Source: Reyranella aquatilis
GTDB taxonomy: Bacteria > Pseudomonadota > Alphaproteobacteria > Reyranellales > Reyranellaceae
Reading direction: 5' to 3'
NCBI RefSeq assembly: GCF_020880995.1
Contig: NZ_JAJISD010000003.1
Coordinates: 248,001 to 312,000 of the forward strand
Length of the DNA stretch: 64,000 nt
The notes under the pieces were generated by a model. The model was not told the DNA's origin, made no database searches, and worked only from the letters and a program-made list of their open reading frames with translations. The position numbers and the translations under genes are program-made. Positions 15,927 through 23,388 of this stretch are shown here, piece by piece (positions within the stretch are counted from its first letter, which is position 1; each line of letters starts with the position of its first letter).

Positions 15927-16634
15927 TCAGGTCTCGCGCTTCCGGCGCAGCTGCCGGTAGATCACCGGCACCAGCGACAGTGCCGCCAGGCCCATGAGCG
16001 GCAGCAGGATTCGCCACTCGAAGACGATGCCGAGATCGGGTTGCTCGCCCCTCTTCAGCACCAGGCCGAGGCCGGAGCCGACACTGGAATAGACCACCGC
16101 GGCGGGCGCGATGCCCAGCATCGTCGCGGGCACATATCGCCTGAGCCGCATACCCAGCAGGGCCGGCACGATGTTGACCAGCCAGAAGGGAAAGATCGGC
16201 ACCAGCCTCAGCGACAGGAGATAGCTGAAATCGTCGGTGCGGAATCCTTCCTCGAAGCGCGCAAGCCGCGTGCCGGCGCGCGCGCGGAAGAGATCGCGAA
16301 AGGCGTAGCGCGCTGCGAGGAAGACCGCGATGGAGCCCGCGGTCGCGCCGACCACCGACAGGAACGCCCCCGGCCATGTGCCGAACAGGAAGCCGCCGAC
16401 CGGAGTCGCCACGATGGCGACCGGCAGGGAGAAGGCGACCATGACGGCATAGACCAGCATGAAGGCGATGGCCGCCAGCACACGGTGCGCGGCGACCCAC
16501 GCCGTCAGCGTCGCCTTGTGACGGGCCAGCATCTCATAGGAGAAATAGCGCTCGAGACCGAGCAGCAGGAAAATGGCCAGCCCCACCAGCAGGATCGCCA
16601 CTGGCAGCAGCCGGCGCAGTGTCGACGCGTTCAT
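15927..16634 (-). CDS. TVP38/TMEM64 (DedA-like VTT) membrane protein
   Basis: The 235-residue protein has five to six hydrophobic helices and the VTT-domain hallmarks: ATPVGGFLFGTWPGAFLSVVGATAGS near 77-102 and FPFWLVNIVPALLGM near 150-164. VTT proteins are lipid scramblase-like or transport proteins of the inner membrane. ATG 16634 was chosen over an ATG 23 codons upstream because the upstream part is not hydrophobic and overlaps no family sequence. It is the first gene of a three-gene leftward operon with a flavin reductase and a sensor kinase. Confidence 0.85.
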   Translation of the reverse strand: MNASTLRRLLPVAILLVGLAIFLLLGLERYFSYEMLARHKATLTAWVAAHRVLAAIAFMLVYAVMVAFSLPVAIVATPVGGFLFGTWPGAFLSVVGATAGSIAVFLAARYAFRDLFRARAGTRLARFEEGFRTDDFSYLLSLRLVPIFPFWLVNIVPALLGMRLRRYVPATMLGIAPAAVVYSSVGSGLGLVLKRGEQPDLGIVFEWRILLPLMGLAALSLVPVIYRQLRRKRET

Positions 16635-16722
16635 CTGGCCTTTCGTCTCGCCCCGACCCGATATTGACGCCGCGACGCCGATCCTCAAAGCACATGCTGT
16701 CACGCCTGAGTGACCGGCGGTC

Positions 16723-17361
16723 TCAGGACGGCAGACCCGGATCCGTCGTTGCCAGGGTCGGGCGTCGGGCGAGCTGTCGCCACCAGCCGGCCAGCCGCGG
16801 CCGCGCGGCCAACAGCGCGGCGCCGCGCGGGGACTGCGCGAAGTAGGCGATCATCGCACCGAAATGAAGGTCGGCCAGCGAGAGATCGGGACCGGTGAGC
16901 CATCGGTCGTTCGCGGCCAGCGTCTCGAGGGCGTCGAGTGCCTTCGAGGCCGACGCCAGCCCCTGCTCCAGTTCGGCCGGGTCTCCGTTCGCTCCCGTGC
17001 TGGGGCGAAGCACGTCGTGCACAAAGACCTGCCGCACGAGCGGCCAGTACGCGTAGGCATCCACCACGCCGATGATCTGGTCCATGCGGGCGAGCCGCCG
17101 TGGGGCCTCGGGCTGGAGGGCGGGTCCTGGGAAGGCCCGATCGATGTAGCGCGTGATGGCGCCCGTCTCGTAGAGAGCGAAACCGTCATGCACCAGGGCG
17201 GGCACGCGCCCGAAGGGATGGAGGGCGAGATAGGCGGCGGGAACGTCGGCGGCGAAGGGGTTCACCTCCGCCCGCTGGTAGGCGACGCCCTTTTCCTCCA
17301 AGACCAGCCGGGCGATCCGGACGTACACGCTGTAGCGATAGCCGTGAAGAATGGGGCGCAT
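16723..17361 (-). CDS. Glutathione S-transferase family protein
   Basis: A 212-residue protein with GST fold: N-terminal ILHGYRYSVYVRIARLVL, FGRVPALVHDGFALYETGAITRYID (cis-Pro and glutamyl-binding acidic residue), then a helical C-terminal domain with LTGPDLSLADLHFGAM. ATG 17361 starts the GST domain immediately, and the longer reading adds 19 unrelated residues across the promoter side. It is a single gene divergent from rpmH. Substrate unknown. The N-terminal Tyr/Ser cluster suggests a thiol-activating hydroxyl rather than a Cys-type GST. Confidence 0.85.
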   Translation of the reverse strand: MRPILHGYRYSVYVRIARLVLEEKGVAYQRAEVNPFAADVPAAYLALHPFGRVPALVHDGFALYETGAITRYIDRAFPGPALQPEAPRRLARMDQIIGVVDAYAYWPLVRQVFVHDVLRPSTGANGDPAELEQGLASASKALDALETLAANDRWLTGPDLSLADLHFGAMIAYFAQSPRGAALLAARPRLAGWWRQLARRPTLATTDPGLPS

Positions 17362-17379
17362 GGGGCATCCTAGCCCTCG

Positions 17380-17408
17380 TTGACTCCGGAGGGGCACACG
17401 CTTATTAC
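17380..17408 (+). promoter_or_regulatory. Sigma-70-type promoter of rpmH-rnpA
   Basis: TTGACT (17380-17385) and TATTAC (17403-17408) are separated by 17 bases, a near-consensus housekeeping promoter facing rpmH. It is among the best promoter matches in the window, as expected for ribosomal protein L34. Confidence 0.75.
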
Positions 17409-17425
17409 CCTCGCCCACGGATTTC

Positions 17426-17455
17426 GCCCCCGGTGCACCGCGCGGGGGCCTTGTT
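17426..17455 (+). promoter_or_regulatory. Leader hairpin before rpmH
   Basis: GCCCC at 17426-17430 pairs with GGGGC at 17445-17449 around a smaller palindrome CGGTGCACCG, followed by a T-rich stretch. It lies about 15 bases after the expected transcript start, between the promoter and the Shine-Dalgarno of rpmH. It may be an attenuator or a simple RNA-stabilising hairpin. Confidence 0.4.
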
Positions 17456-17475
17456 GTGTTCTAAGGAGTTGCGTC

Positions 17476-17610
17476 ATGAAACGCACCTATCAGCCGAGCA
17501 AGCTGGTTCGCGCCCGCCGTCATGGTTTCCGCGCCCGTATGGCGACCGTCGGAGGCCGCAAGGTCATCGCGAACCGTCGTCGGTCGGGCCGCAAGCGCCT
17601 GTCGGCCTAG
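17476..17610 (+). CDS. rpmH: 50S ribosomal protein L34
   Basis: This 44-residue, Arg/Lys-rich protein has the invariant L34 sequence pattern [19 protein letters not shown] and [19 protein letters not shown]34 is a late-assembly protein of the large ribosomal subunit. The ATG at 17476 has AAGGAG (17463-17468) upstream, and the longer reading frame from 17380 is only leader sequence. It is followed after 5 bases by rnpA, the usual order in bacteria. Confidence 0.98.
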   Translation: MKRTYQPSKLVRARRHGFRARMATVGGRKVIANRRRSGRKRLSA

Positions 17611-17615
17611 TTCTT

Positions 17616-17981
17616 TTGCCGCCGGCGCGCCTAGGGCGTCTGCCGAACCGTAGCGACTTCCTGCGCGTCCAGGCCGGGCGGCGATGTGCCATGCCCGGCT
17701 TCGTCCTGCAGGTTGCCCCCCTTCCGCCCGGCCTCGCCTTTCCGGCCATCCGGGTCGGCTTCACCGTCAGCCGCAAGGTCGGCAATGCCGTCGTCCGCAA
17801 CCGGGTCCGCCGGCGTCTGCGCGAAGTGGCACGTCTGGTGATCCCGCATGGCGCGCGCGCCGACCAGGATTATGTACTCGTCGGCCGGCAGGGAGCCATC
17901 GGCCGGGATTTCACCGTCCTGCAGGCGGAGCTCCGGGAGGCGTTGCGGCGGCTGAAGTCGCTTCCCATCGCGACGCCATGA
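17616..17981 (+). CDS. rnpA: Ribonuclease P protein component
   Basis: The 121-residue basic protein assists the RNase P RNA in trimming tRNA 5' leaders. It contains LPNRSDFLRVQ near the start, GFTVSRKVGNAVVRNRVRRRLRE (the RNR signature helix) and a C-terminal QDYVLVGRQGAIGRDFTVLQAELREALRRL. No ATG or GTG fits the family start. TTG 17616, five bases after the rpmH stop, gives the expected length, probably by translational coupling. A longer overlapping start inside rpmH is not excluded. Confidence 0.88.
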   Translation: MPPARLGRLPNRSDFLRVQAGRRCAMPGFVLQVAPLPPGLAFPAIRVGFTVSRKVGNAVVRNRVRRRLREVARLVIPHGARADQDYVLVGRQGAIGRDFTVLQAELREALRRLKSLPIATP

Positions 17982-18044
17982 CTGCCCCCTGAGCTGCATT
18001 GGCTGCTTGCGCCGGGCCGCTTAAATCGCCAGTTTCCGGGCCGC

Positions 18045-18311
18045 ATGATGTCCTTGGTCCTGCGCGGCGCGATTCGTTTCTACCAGCTCACGCTCGCCTA
18101 CTTCTTCGTCGGTGCCTGCCGCTACGAGCCATCGTGCTCGGCCTACGCGGTCGAGGCCCTGTCGAAGCATGGCGGACTGCGGGGAACCTGGCTTGCCGCG
18201 CATCGCCTGTGCCGCTGCGGTCCTTGGGGCGCCGGCGGCTACGATCCCGTACCGCCGGCCGCCGCGCGTCCGCGCACGCCGCTTTCCTGTCACCCCGCCC
18301 GGCGCACCTGA
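18045..18311 (+). CDS. yidD: Membrane protein insertion efficiency factor YidD
   Basis: An 88-residue protein with the YidD signature: IRFYQLTLAYFFVGACRYEPSCSAYAVEALSKHG and RLCRCGPWGAGGYDPVP. The conserved cysteines (RYEPSCS, LCRC) are present. YidD is a small membrane-associated helper near YidC in most bacteria. It lies between rnpA and yidC as expected. ATG 18045 and ATG 18048 are adjacent, and I kept the first. The tail after PVPPAAARPRT is short and poorly conserved. Confidence 0.93.
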   Translation: MMSLVLRGAIRFYQLTLAYFFVGACRYEPSCSAYAVEALSKHGGLRGTWLAAHRLCRCGPWGAGGYDPVPPAAARPRTPLSCHPARRT

Positions 18312-18335
18312 CGCGTCACGAAAGATCGCCGCCAA

Positions 18336-20159
18336 ATGGATCAGAAGAATTTTATCGTCGCCATCGTCCTCTCGGTGCTGATCATCGTGGGCTGGCAGGT
18401 GGCGTTCCCGCCGTCCAAGCAGGCGACCCAGACCGCCCAGCAGCAGGCGTCGACACAGTCGGGCGCGCCGGCGGCGCCGGCCGGCCAGAATGGGACCGCG
18501 CCCGGTGCGACGCCCGGCCCCGGCAGCATTCCGGCGCAGCAGCCGGTCGTGAGCCGCAGCGAGGCCGTCGCGCTCACGCCGCGCGTCACCTTCAATACGC
18601 CTGAGTTGACCGGCTCGATTTCGCTGAAGGGCGCGCGCATCGACGACGTCCAGCTCGTGAAGTATCGCGAGACCATCGATCCCAAGAGCCCGCCGGTGCC
18701 GGTTCTCTCGCCGATCGGCAGCAAGAACCCCTATTACGCCGAGTTCGGCTGGTCCGCGTCGGATCCCGCCATCAAGGTCCCGGGCGCCGACACGGTGTGG
18801 ACGTCCGACGCGCAGACCGTGGCGCCCGGCAAGCCGGTCAAGCTCACCTGGGACAACGGCCAGGGCCTGGTGTTCGGCCTCACCATCTCGATCGACGAAT
18901 TCTTCATGTTCGACGTGAAGCAGAGCATCGAGAACAAGACCGACAAGCCGGTCACGTTGTTTCCCTGGAGCCTGATCGTCCGCTACGGCGAGCCGACCTA
19001 CGAGGGCATGTACATTCTCCACGAGGGTCCGTACGGCGTCTTCAATGGCACCCTCAAGGAGTTCAGCTACTCCGACTTCAAGGGCAACAAGCAGCAGAAG
19101 ATCTCCACCACCGGCGGCTGGGTCGGCATCACCGACAAGTACTGGATGGCGACGCTCATCCCCAACCAGCAGTCCAAGGTCGACGTTTCGCTCAAGCAGA
19201 CCGGCACGGGCGCCGACGTCAAGTACCAGGTCGACTATGTCGGCAGCGGCGTCGCCACAGCGCCGGGCGCGACGACCATCACCGACGCCAAGCTGTTCGC
19301 CGGCGCGAAGATCGTGCGGGTAATCTCCGACTACGAGAGCAAGTACGGCATCGAGAAGTTCGACCTGACGATCGACTGGGGCTGGTTCTCGTTCTTCACG
19401 CGGCCGCTGTTCTGGCTGCTCGAGTGGCTCTACGTGCATCTCGGCAATTTCGGGCTGGCGATCCTGACGCTGACCGTGATCGTGAAGGCGGTGTTCTTCC
19501 CGCTGGCCAACAAGTCCTACGCGGCGATGAGCAAGATGAAGCGTCTCCAGCCCGAGATGGAGAAGCTGAAGGAGCGCTACGGCGAGGACCGCCAGCGCAT
19601 GAACCAGGAGCTGATGCAGCTCTATCGCCGCGAGAAGGTGAACCCGGCGGCGGGCTGCCTGCCGATCCTGGTGCAGATCCCGGTGTTCTTCGCACTCTAC
19701 AAGGTGCTCTACACCACCATCGAGATGCGCCATCAGCCGTTCTACGGCTGGATCAAGGACCTCTCGGCGCCGGATCCGCTGACGATCCTGACCGGCTTCG
19801 GCCTGTTCCCGTGGGACGTTCCGTCGTTCCTGCACTTCTTCAACATCGGCATCTGGCCCATGATCATGGGCGTCACGATGTACCTGCAGCAGAAGCTGAA
19901 CCCGCAGCCGACCGATCCGGTGCAGGCGCGCGTGTTCCAGTTCCTGCCCATCCTCTTCACCTTCATGCTGGCACCCTTCGCCGCCGGCCTGGTGATCTAC
20001 TGGGCGTGGAGCAACATCCTGTCGATCGCGCAGCAGTACATGATCATGCGCCGCCACGGCGCGCCGGTCGGCAACAAGCCTGTGCCGGCGGCGCTTCCCG
20101 CCGCGCCGGCGTCCACCGACGGCAAGAAAGGCGGCAAGGGATCCGGCAAGAAGGGCTGA
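18336..20159 (+). CDS. yidC: Membrane protein insertase YidC
   Basis: The 607-residue protein has the Gram-negative YidC layout: N-terminal TM at about 6-22, a Gln/Ala/Pro-rich linker, a large periplasmic beta-sandwich (about 80-340), then five TM helices of the Oxa1 core from about 365. The core includes KMKRLQPEMEKLKERYGEDRQRMNQELMQLYRREKVNPAAGCLPILVQIPVFFALYKVL-type sequence and a Lys-rich C-terminus. YidC inserts and folds inner membrane proteins with or without Sec. It overlaps the next gene by one base (TGATG). The conserved hydrophilic-groove Arg lies within TM2 of the core, as in other YidC. Confidence 0.97.
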   Translation: MDQKNFIVAIVLSVLIIVGWQVAFPPSKQATQTAQQQASTQSGAPAAPAGQNGTAPGATPGPGSIPAQQPVVSRSEAVALTPRVTFNTPELTGSISLKGARIDDVQLVKYRETIDPKSPPVPVLSPIGSKNPYYAEFGWSASDPAIKVPGADTVWTSDAQTVAPGKPVKLTWDNGQGLVFGLTISIDEFFMFDVKQSIENKTDKPVTLFPWSLIVRYGEPTYEGMYILHEGPYGVFNGTLKEFSYSDFKGNKQQKISTTGGWVGITDKYWMATLIPNQQSKVDVSLKQTGTGADVKYQVDYVGSGVATAPGATTITDAKLFAGAKIVRVISDYESKYGIEKFDLTIDWGWFSFFTRPLFWLLEWLYVHLGNFGLAILTLTVIVKAVFFPLANKSYAAMSKMKRLQPEMEKLKERYGEDRQRMNQELMQLYRREKVNPAAGCLPILVQIPVFFALYKVLYTTIEMRHQPFYGWIKDLSAPDPLTILTGFGLFPWDVPSFLHFFNIGIWPMIMGVTMYLQQKLNPQPTDPVQARVFQFLPILFTFMLAPFAAGLVIYWAWSNILSIAQQYMIMRRHGAPVGNKPVPAALPAAPASTDGKKGGKGSGKKG

Positions 20160-20824
20160 TGCCGGACAAGTCACCCGATACGGCGGCCGACGAGGGCTTT
20201 TCGCCGGCCGAGCTCGAGGCGGCCCGCAAGCTGTTTGCCGGCCCCTGCGACTTCGTCTCGGGCGCCGCCTCGGTCGAATCGCTGCCCGGCATCTCGCTCC
20301 CGGAAGTGGCCTTCGCCGGCCGCTCCAACGTCGGCAAGTCGAGCCTGGTCAATGCGCTCACCGGCCGGCGCACCCTGGCGCGCGTCTCGGCCAACCCCGG
20401 TCACACGCGCCAGGTCAATTTCTTCAACCTGGCCGACCGGCTGATGCTGGTCGACCTGCCGGGCTACGGCTTCGCCAAGGTCTCGCGCTCGATGAAGGAG
20501 ACGTGGCAGGACCTCGCCTCGGCCTATCTGCGCGGCCGCCCGACCCTGATGCGCATCTTCGTGCTGATCGACGGCCGGCACGGGGTGAAGGAGAGCGACC
20601 GCGAGACGATGCGCAACCTCGACAGCGCCGCGGTCTCCTATCAGATCCTGCTGACCAAGACCGATTACCTGCGCGCGTCGGACATCGCGGCTGCGGTGAA
20701 GGCCGCCGAGGCCGTGGCCCGCAAGCACGGCGCCGCCCATCCCGAGGTCTTGCCGACCAGCAGCGAAACCGGCTTCGGCATTCCCGAACTCCGCGCCGAG
20801 ATCGTCGCCGTCGCGCAGGTTTAG
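20159..20824 (+). CDS. engB: Ribosome biogenesis GTP-binding protein EngB/YsxC/YihA
   Basis: This 221-residue GTPase has G1 GRSNVGKS (54-61), the TRQVNFF G2 region near 84, G3 DLPGYG (99-104), G4 TKTD (166-169) and G5 TSSETG (200-205). EngB acts in late 50S subunit assembly. Its start overlaps the yidC stop in TGATG, a strong coupling signal. The longer reading from 18797 is the shadow of yidC. It is the last gene of the rpmH-to-engB cluster, followed by a large palindrome. Confidence 0.95.
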   Translation: MPDKSPDTAADEGFSPAELEAARKLFAGPCDFVSGAASVESLPGISLPEVAFAGRSNVGKSSLVNALTGRRTLARVSANPGHTRQVNFFNLADRLMLVDLPGYGFAKVSRSMKETWQDLASAYLRGRPTLMRIFVLIDGRHGVKESDRETMRNLDSAAVSYQILLTKTDYLRASDIAAAVKAAEAVARKHGAAHPEVLPTSSETGFGIPELRAEIVAVAQV

Positions 20825-20828
20825 CCAC

Positions 20829-20887
20829 GGAGCGCGCCACTCCAGTGGCGCTCACGAGCTTGATGCGCCACTGGAGTGGCGCGCTCC
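20829..20887. repeat. Palindromic element, family A (nested inverted repeats)
   Basis: A 22-bp perfect inverted repeat (20829-20850 with 20866-20887) has a 15-base loop, and each arm is itself a shorter hairpin. It sits between convergent engB and the dioxygenase gene and shares the core GGAGCGCGCCACT with 5401-5439. It probably terminates both transcripts and could form a cruciform. Confidence 0.8.
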
Positions 20888-20909
20888 AATGACAGATGAC
20901 ATCGCAAGG

Positions 20910-21596
20910 CTAAGCCGCGTCGTGGAAGATCAGGCCGAGGGTGAAGCGCTCGCCGTGGCGCAGGCTCGAGACGCCGTGGCGCAGGGCGGTGCGATGCCAG
21001 CCGCGCACGCCCCTGGCTGGCCGTTCGTTGACTGCGAAGATCGCGGCATCACCCTGTTCGAGGGGCACGACCTCGCCGCGCGATTGCATGCGCGGCCGCT
21101 GCTCGACCAGCATGAATTCGCCGCCGGAGAAATCCCGGCCGGGTGCGCTCAGCAGCACGACGACCTGCAGCGGGAACACCATTTCGCCGTAGAGGTCGCG
21201 GTGCAGGCAGTTGTAGTCGCCGGGCCCGTAGCGCAACAGCAGCGGCGTCGGCCGCGTCTGGCCGGCCTCGTGGCACTCGCGCAGCCAGGCATCGAGGGTG
21301 GCAGGGAAGCGCCTGGGCTTTCCAAGCCGCTCGTTCCAGCGGTTGGCGACCTCTGCGAGCGCCGGATAGAGCGCCTGCCGCAGCCGCTCGACGGGTGCGG
21401 GCAGGTCGTAGGCGAAATACTGGTACTCGCCCTGACCGTAGCCGTGGCGCTGCATGACGATGTGCTTGCGGAACCGGGCCTGCTCGGGCCACAGGGCCGC
21501 CAGCCTCCGGCATTCGTCGGCGTCGATCAGGTTCTTCGCCACGGCGAAGCCGCGATTTGCCAGGGTTTCGCTGTCGAAAACGGATGAAGCTGCCAT
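20910..21596 (-). CDS. 2-oxoglutarate/Fe(II)-dependent dioxygenase
   Basis: The 228-residue cytoplasmic protein has the non-haem iron motif H132-x-D134 in CLHRDLYGE. The likely distal His is H207 in ALRHGVS, with a 2OG-binding Arg in RHGERFTLG near 217, and FPLQVVVLLS and GGEFMLVEQRPRM strands lie between. This is the 2OG-Fe(II) hydroxylase fold related to prolyl hydroxylase and AlkB-like proteins. Substrate unknown. It is a single gene divergent from argB and convergent with engB. ATG 21596 starts a Ser-rich N-terminus, and I see no better start. Confidence 0.85.
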   Translation of the reverse strand: MAASSVFDSETLANRGFAVAKNLIDADECRRLAALWPEQARFRKHIVMQRHGYGQGEYQYFAYDLPAPVERLRQALYPALAEVANRWNERLGKPRRFPATLDAWLRECHEAGQTRPTPLLLRYGPGDYNCLHRDLYGEMVFPLQVVVLLSAPGRDFSGGEFMLVEQRPRMQSRGEVVPLEQGDAAIFAVNERPARGVRGWHRTALRHGVSSLRHGERFTLGLIFHDAA

Positions 21597-21647
21597 GCGG
21601 ACATCCTGACGCGGCGGGGCCGGTTCTTCTATCCGCGACCCGCCTGA

Positions 21648-21689
21648 TATATTATGCGCCTTGGCCCTCTCCCGCGCGGAGAGGGCTTT
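21648..21689 (+). promoter_or_regulatory. argB promoter -10 and leader hairpin
   Basis: A TATATT at 21648-21653 is a good -10 element with no clear -35. It is followed at once by a 9-bp perfect hairpin (21664-21672 with 21678-21686) and TTT. The hairpin would be the first structure on the argB mRNA and looks like a terminator or attenuator. Its CCCTCTCC arms also match a dispersed palindrome type found near 44.5 and 48.7 kb. Confidence 0.5.
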
Positions 21690-21711
21690 CGTTCAACTGG
21701 GGATGCTGGAA

Positions 21712-22626
21712 ATGGCCGAGGCTGTTCAACCGGACAAGGAGCAGAAGCGTCTCATCCGCATGGCGGAGACCATTTCCAAGGCGCTGCCCTACATGCGCCG
21801 GCACAACGACGCGACCTTCGTGGTGAAATATGGCGGCCACGCCATGACCGATCCGAAGCTCGGCGACCTGGTCGCCCGCGACGTGGTGCTGATGAAGCAG
21901 GTCGGCATGAACCCGATCGTGGTCCATGGCGGCGGTCCCCAGATCAACAAGATGCTTGAGCGGGTCGGCATCAAGAGCACCTTCGTGAACGGGCTGCGTG
22001 TCACCGACGCCGCGACGATGGAGATCGTGGAGATGGTGCTGGCCGGCTCGATCAACAAGGCGATCGTGGCCGACATCAACGAGTGCGGCGGCATCGCGGT
22101 CGGCATCTGCGGCAAGGACGGCAACCTGATCCTCGCCAAGAAGATGACCGAGACCCGGGACCCCAAGACCGGCGAGCTGCTGAAGGTGGACCTGAAGCAG
22201 GTCGGCGAGCCCGCCAAGATCAACGTGATGGTGCTGGAGCAGCTGCGCCGCGCCGACGTGATCCCGGTGGTCGCCCCGATCGGCTTCGGCGTCAACGACG
22301 AGCTGACCTACAACATCAACGCCGACACCTCGGCCGGCGCCATCGCCGGCGCCATGAAGGCCAAGCGCTTGCTGTTCCTGACCGACGTGCCGGGTGTGCT
22401 GGGCAAGGACGGCAAGGTGATCCCCGAGATGACGATCGAGCAGGCGCGTGCCCTGATCGCCGATGGTACGATCTCAGGCGGCATGATCCCCAAGGTCGAG
22501 AACTGCATCGACGCGGTGAATTCGGGCGTCGAAGCCGCCGTCATCATGGACGGGCGGGTGCCGCATTGCCTCCTGCTCGAGGTCTTCACGGAGGCGGGCG
22601 TCGGCACCATGGTGCGCCGCGCCTGA
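21712..22626 (+). CDS. argB: Acetylglutamate kinase
   Basis: This 304-residue amino acid kinase phosphorylates N-acetyl-L-glutamate, the second step of arginine biosynthesis. It has the ATP-binding VVKYGG (K39), substrate loop VHGGGPQI (71-78), [24 protein letters not shown] and the [10 protein letters not shown] segment. The N-terminal helix [22 protein letters not shown] resembles that of arginine-sensitive hexameric kinases, so feedback inhibition is likely. I use ATG 21712; ATG 21703 is possible. No other arg gene is adjacent. def follows after 47 bases. Confidence 0.96.
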   Translation: MAEAVQPDKEQKRLIRMAETISKALPYMRRHNDATFVVKYGGHAMTDPKLGDLVARDVVLMKQVGMNPIVVHGGGPQINKMLERVGIKSTFVNGLRVTDAATMEIVEMVLAGSINKAIVADINECGGIAVGICGKDGNLILAKKMTETRDPKTGELLKVDLKQVGEPAKINVMVLEQLRRADVIPVVAPIGFGVNDELTYNINADTSAGAIAGAMKAKRLLFLTDVPGVLGKDGKVIPEMTIEQARALIADGTISGGMIPKVENCIDAVNSGVEAAVIMDGRVPHCLLLEVFTEAGVGTMVRRA

Positions 22627-22673
22627 GTCCGCCCGACCTTGAAAAACCCCATTTCCCTGCATAGTTAGGCCCG

Positions 22674-23246
22674 ATGGCTCTCCTGCCCATCCTCACGGCG
22701 CCCGATCCCCGCCTCAAGAAGAAGTCCCTGCCCGTCGAGACCGTCGACGACGGCGTGCGCCAGCTCATGGATGACATGCTGGAGACGATGTACGACGCGC
22801 CCGGCATCGGCCTGGCCGCGCCGCAGGTCGGCGTTCTGAAGCGCGTCATCGTGCTCGACATCGATCGCGAGGACACCAAGACCGGCCCGCTGTTCATGGC
22901 CAATCCCGAGATCGTCGAGGCTTCTGACGAAGACGCTTCCTACGAGGAAGGCTGCCTCTCGGTGCCCGACCACTATTCCGACGTTGTCCGGCCGGCGACA
23001 GTGAAGGTCAGGTATCTCGATCGGGACGGTCTGGTGCAGGAGCTGGCCTGCGACGGCCTGCTGGCCACCTGCGTGCAGCACGAGATCGACCATCTCGATG
23101 GTGTGCTGTTCATCGACCACATCTCGGCGCTCAAGCGGAACATGATCCTGCGCAAGCTCCTGAAGGCCCGCAAGGAACAGGAGCGCGAGGAGGCCGAACG
23201 CGGCCCGGTCAAGGCGAAAGCCAAGGATCCCGAGCACGCGATCTGA
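22674..23246 (+). CDS. def: Peptide deformylase
   Basis: A 190-residue metalloenzyme that removes the formyl group from new proteins. It contains motif 1 GIGLAAPQ (44-51), motif 2 EEGCLSVP (91-98, metal ligand C94) and motif 3 QHEIDHLDG (135-143, ligands H136 and H140, catalytic E137). All active residues are present. The C-terminal 35 residues are Lys/Glu-rich. It is not next to fmt here, unlike in many bacteria, but follows argB by 47 bases and may share its transcript. Confidence 0.97.
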   Translation: MALLPILTAPDPRLKKKSLPVETVDDGVRQLMDDMLETMYDAPGIGLAAPQVGVLKRVIVLDIDREDTKTGPLFMANPEIVEASDEDASYEEGCLSVPDHYSDVVRPATVKVRYLDRDGLVQELACDGLLATCVQHEIDHLDGVLFIDHISALKRNMILRKLLKARKEQEREEAERGPVKAKAKDPEHAI

Positions 23247-23280
23247 GCCGCCTGACGCGAGCGTCGAGCACGGCCCCTTT

Positions 23281-23354
23281 GTCATCCCGAGCATAGCAAG
23301 GGACCTTTGATCGGGCGCCGTTACGCTAAATGTCCCTCGCTACGCTCGGGATGA
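23281..23354. repeat. Palindromic element, family B (arms GTCATCCCGAGC... / ...GCTCGGGATGA)
   Basis: Left arm 23281-23306 (GTCATCCCGAGCATAGCAAG plus GGACCT) and right arm 23331-23354 are near-perfect inverted copies around a 24-base centre. It lies between convergent def and the phosphodiesterase gene, where it can act as a terminator. The same arms recur at 37719-37812 and 57765-57862. Confidence 0.8.
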
Positions 23355-23388
23355 AAACGGTATTGGAGCAACGCTCCGCGCCATCAAT

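Noticed and set aside
18021..20174. A 717-residue minus strand reading frame
   Set aside because: Antisense of yidC and yidD; no motif and skewed composition.
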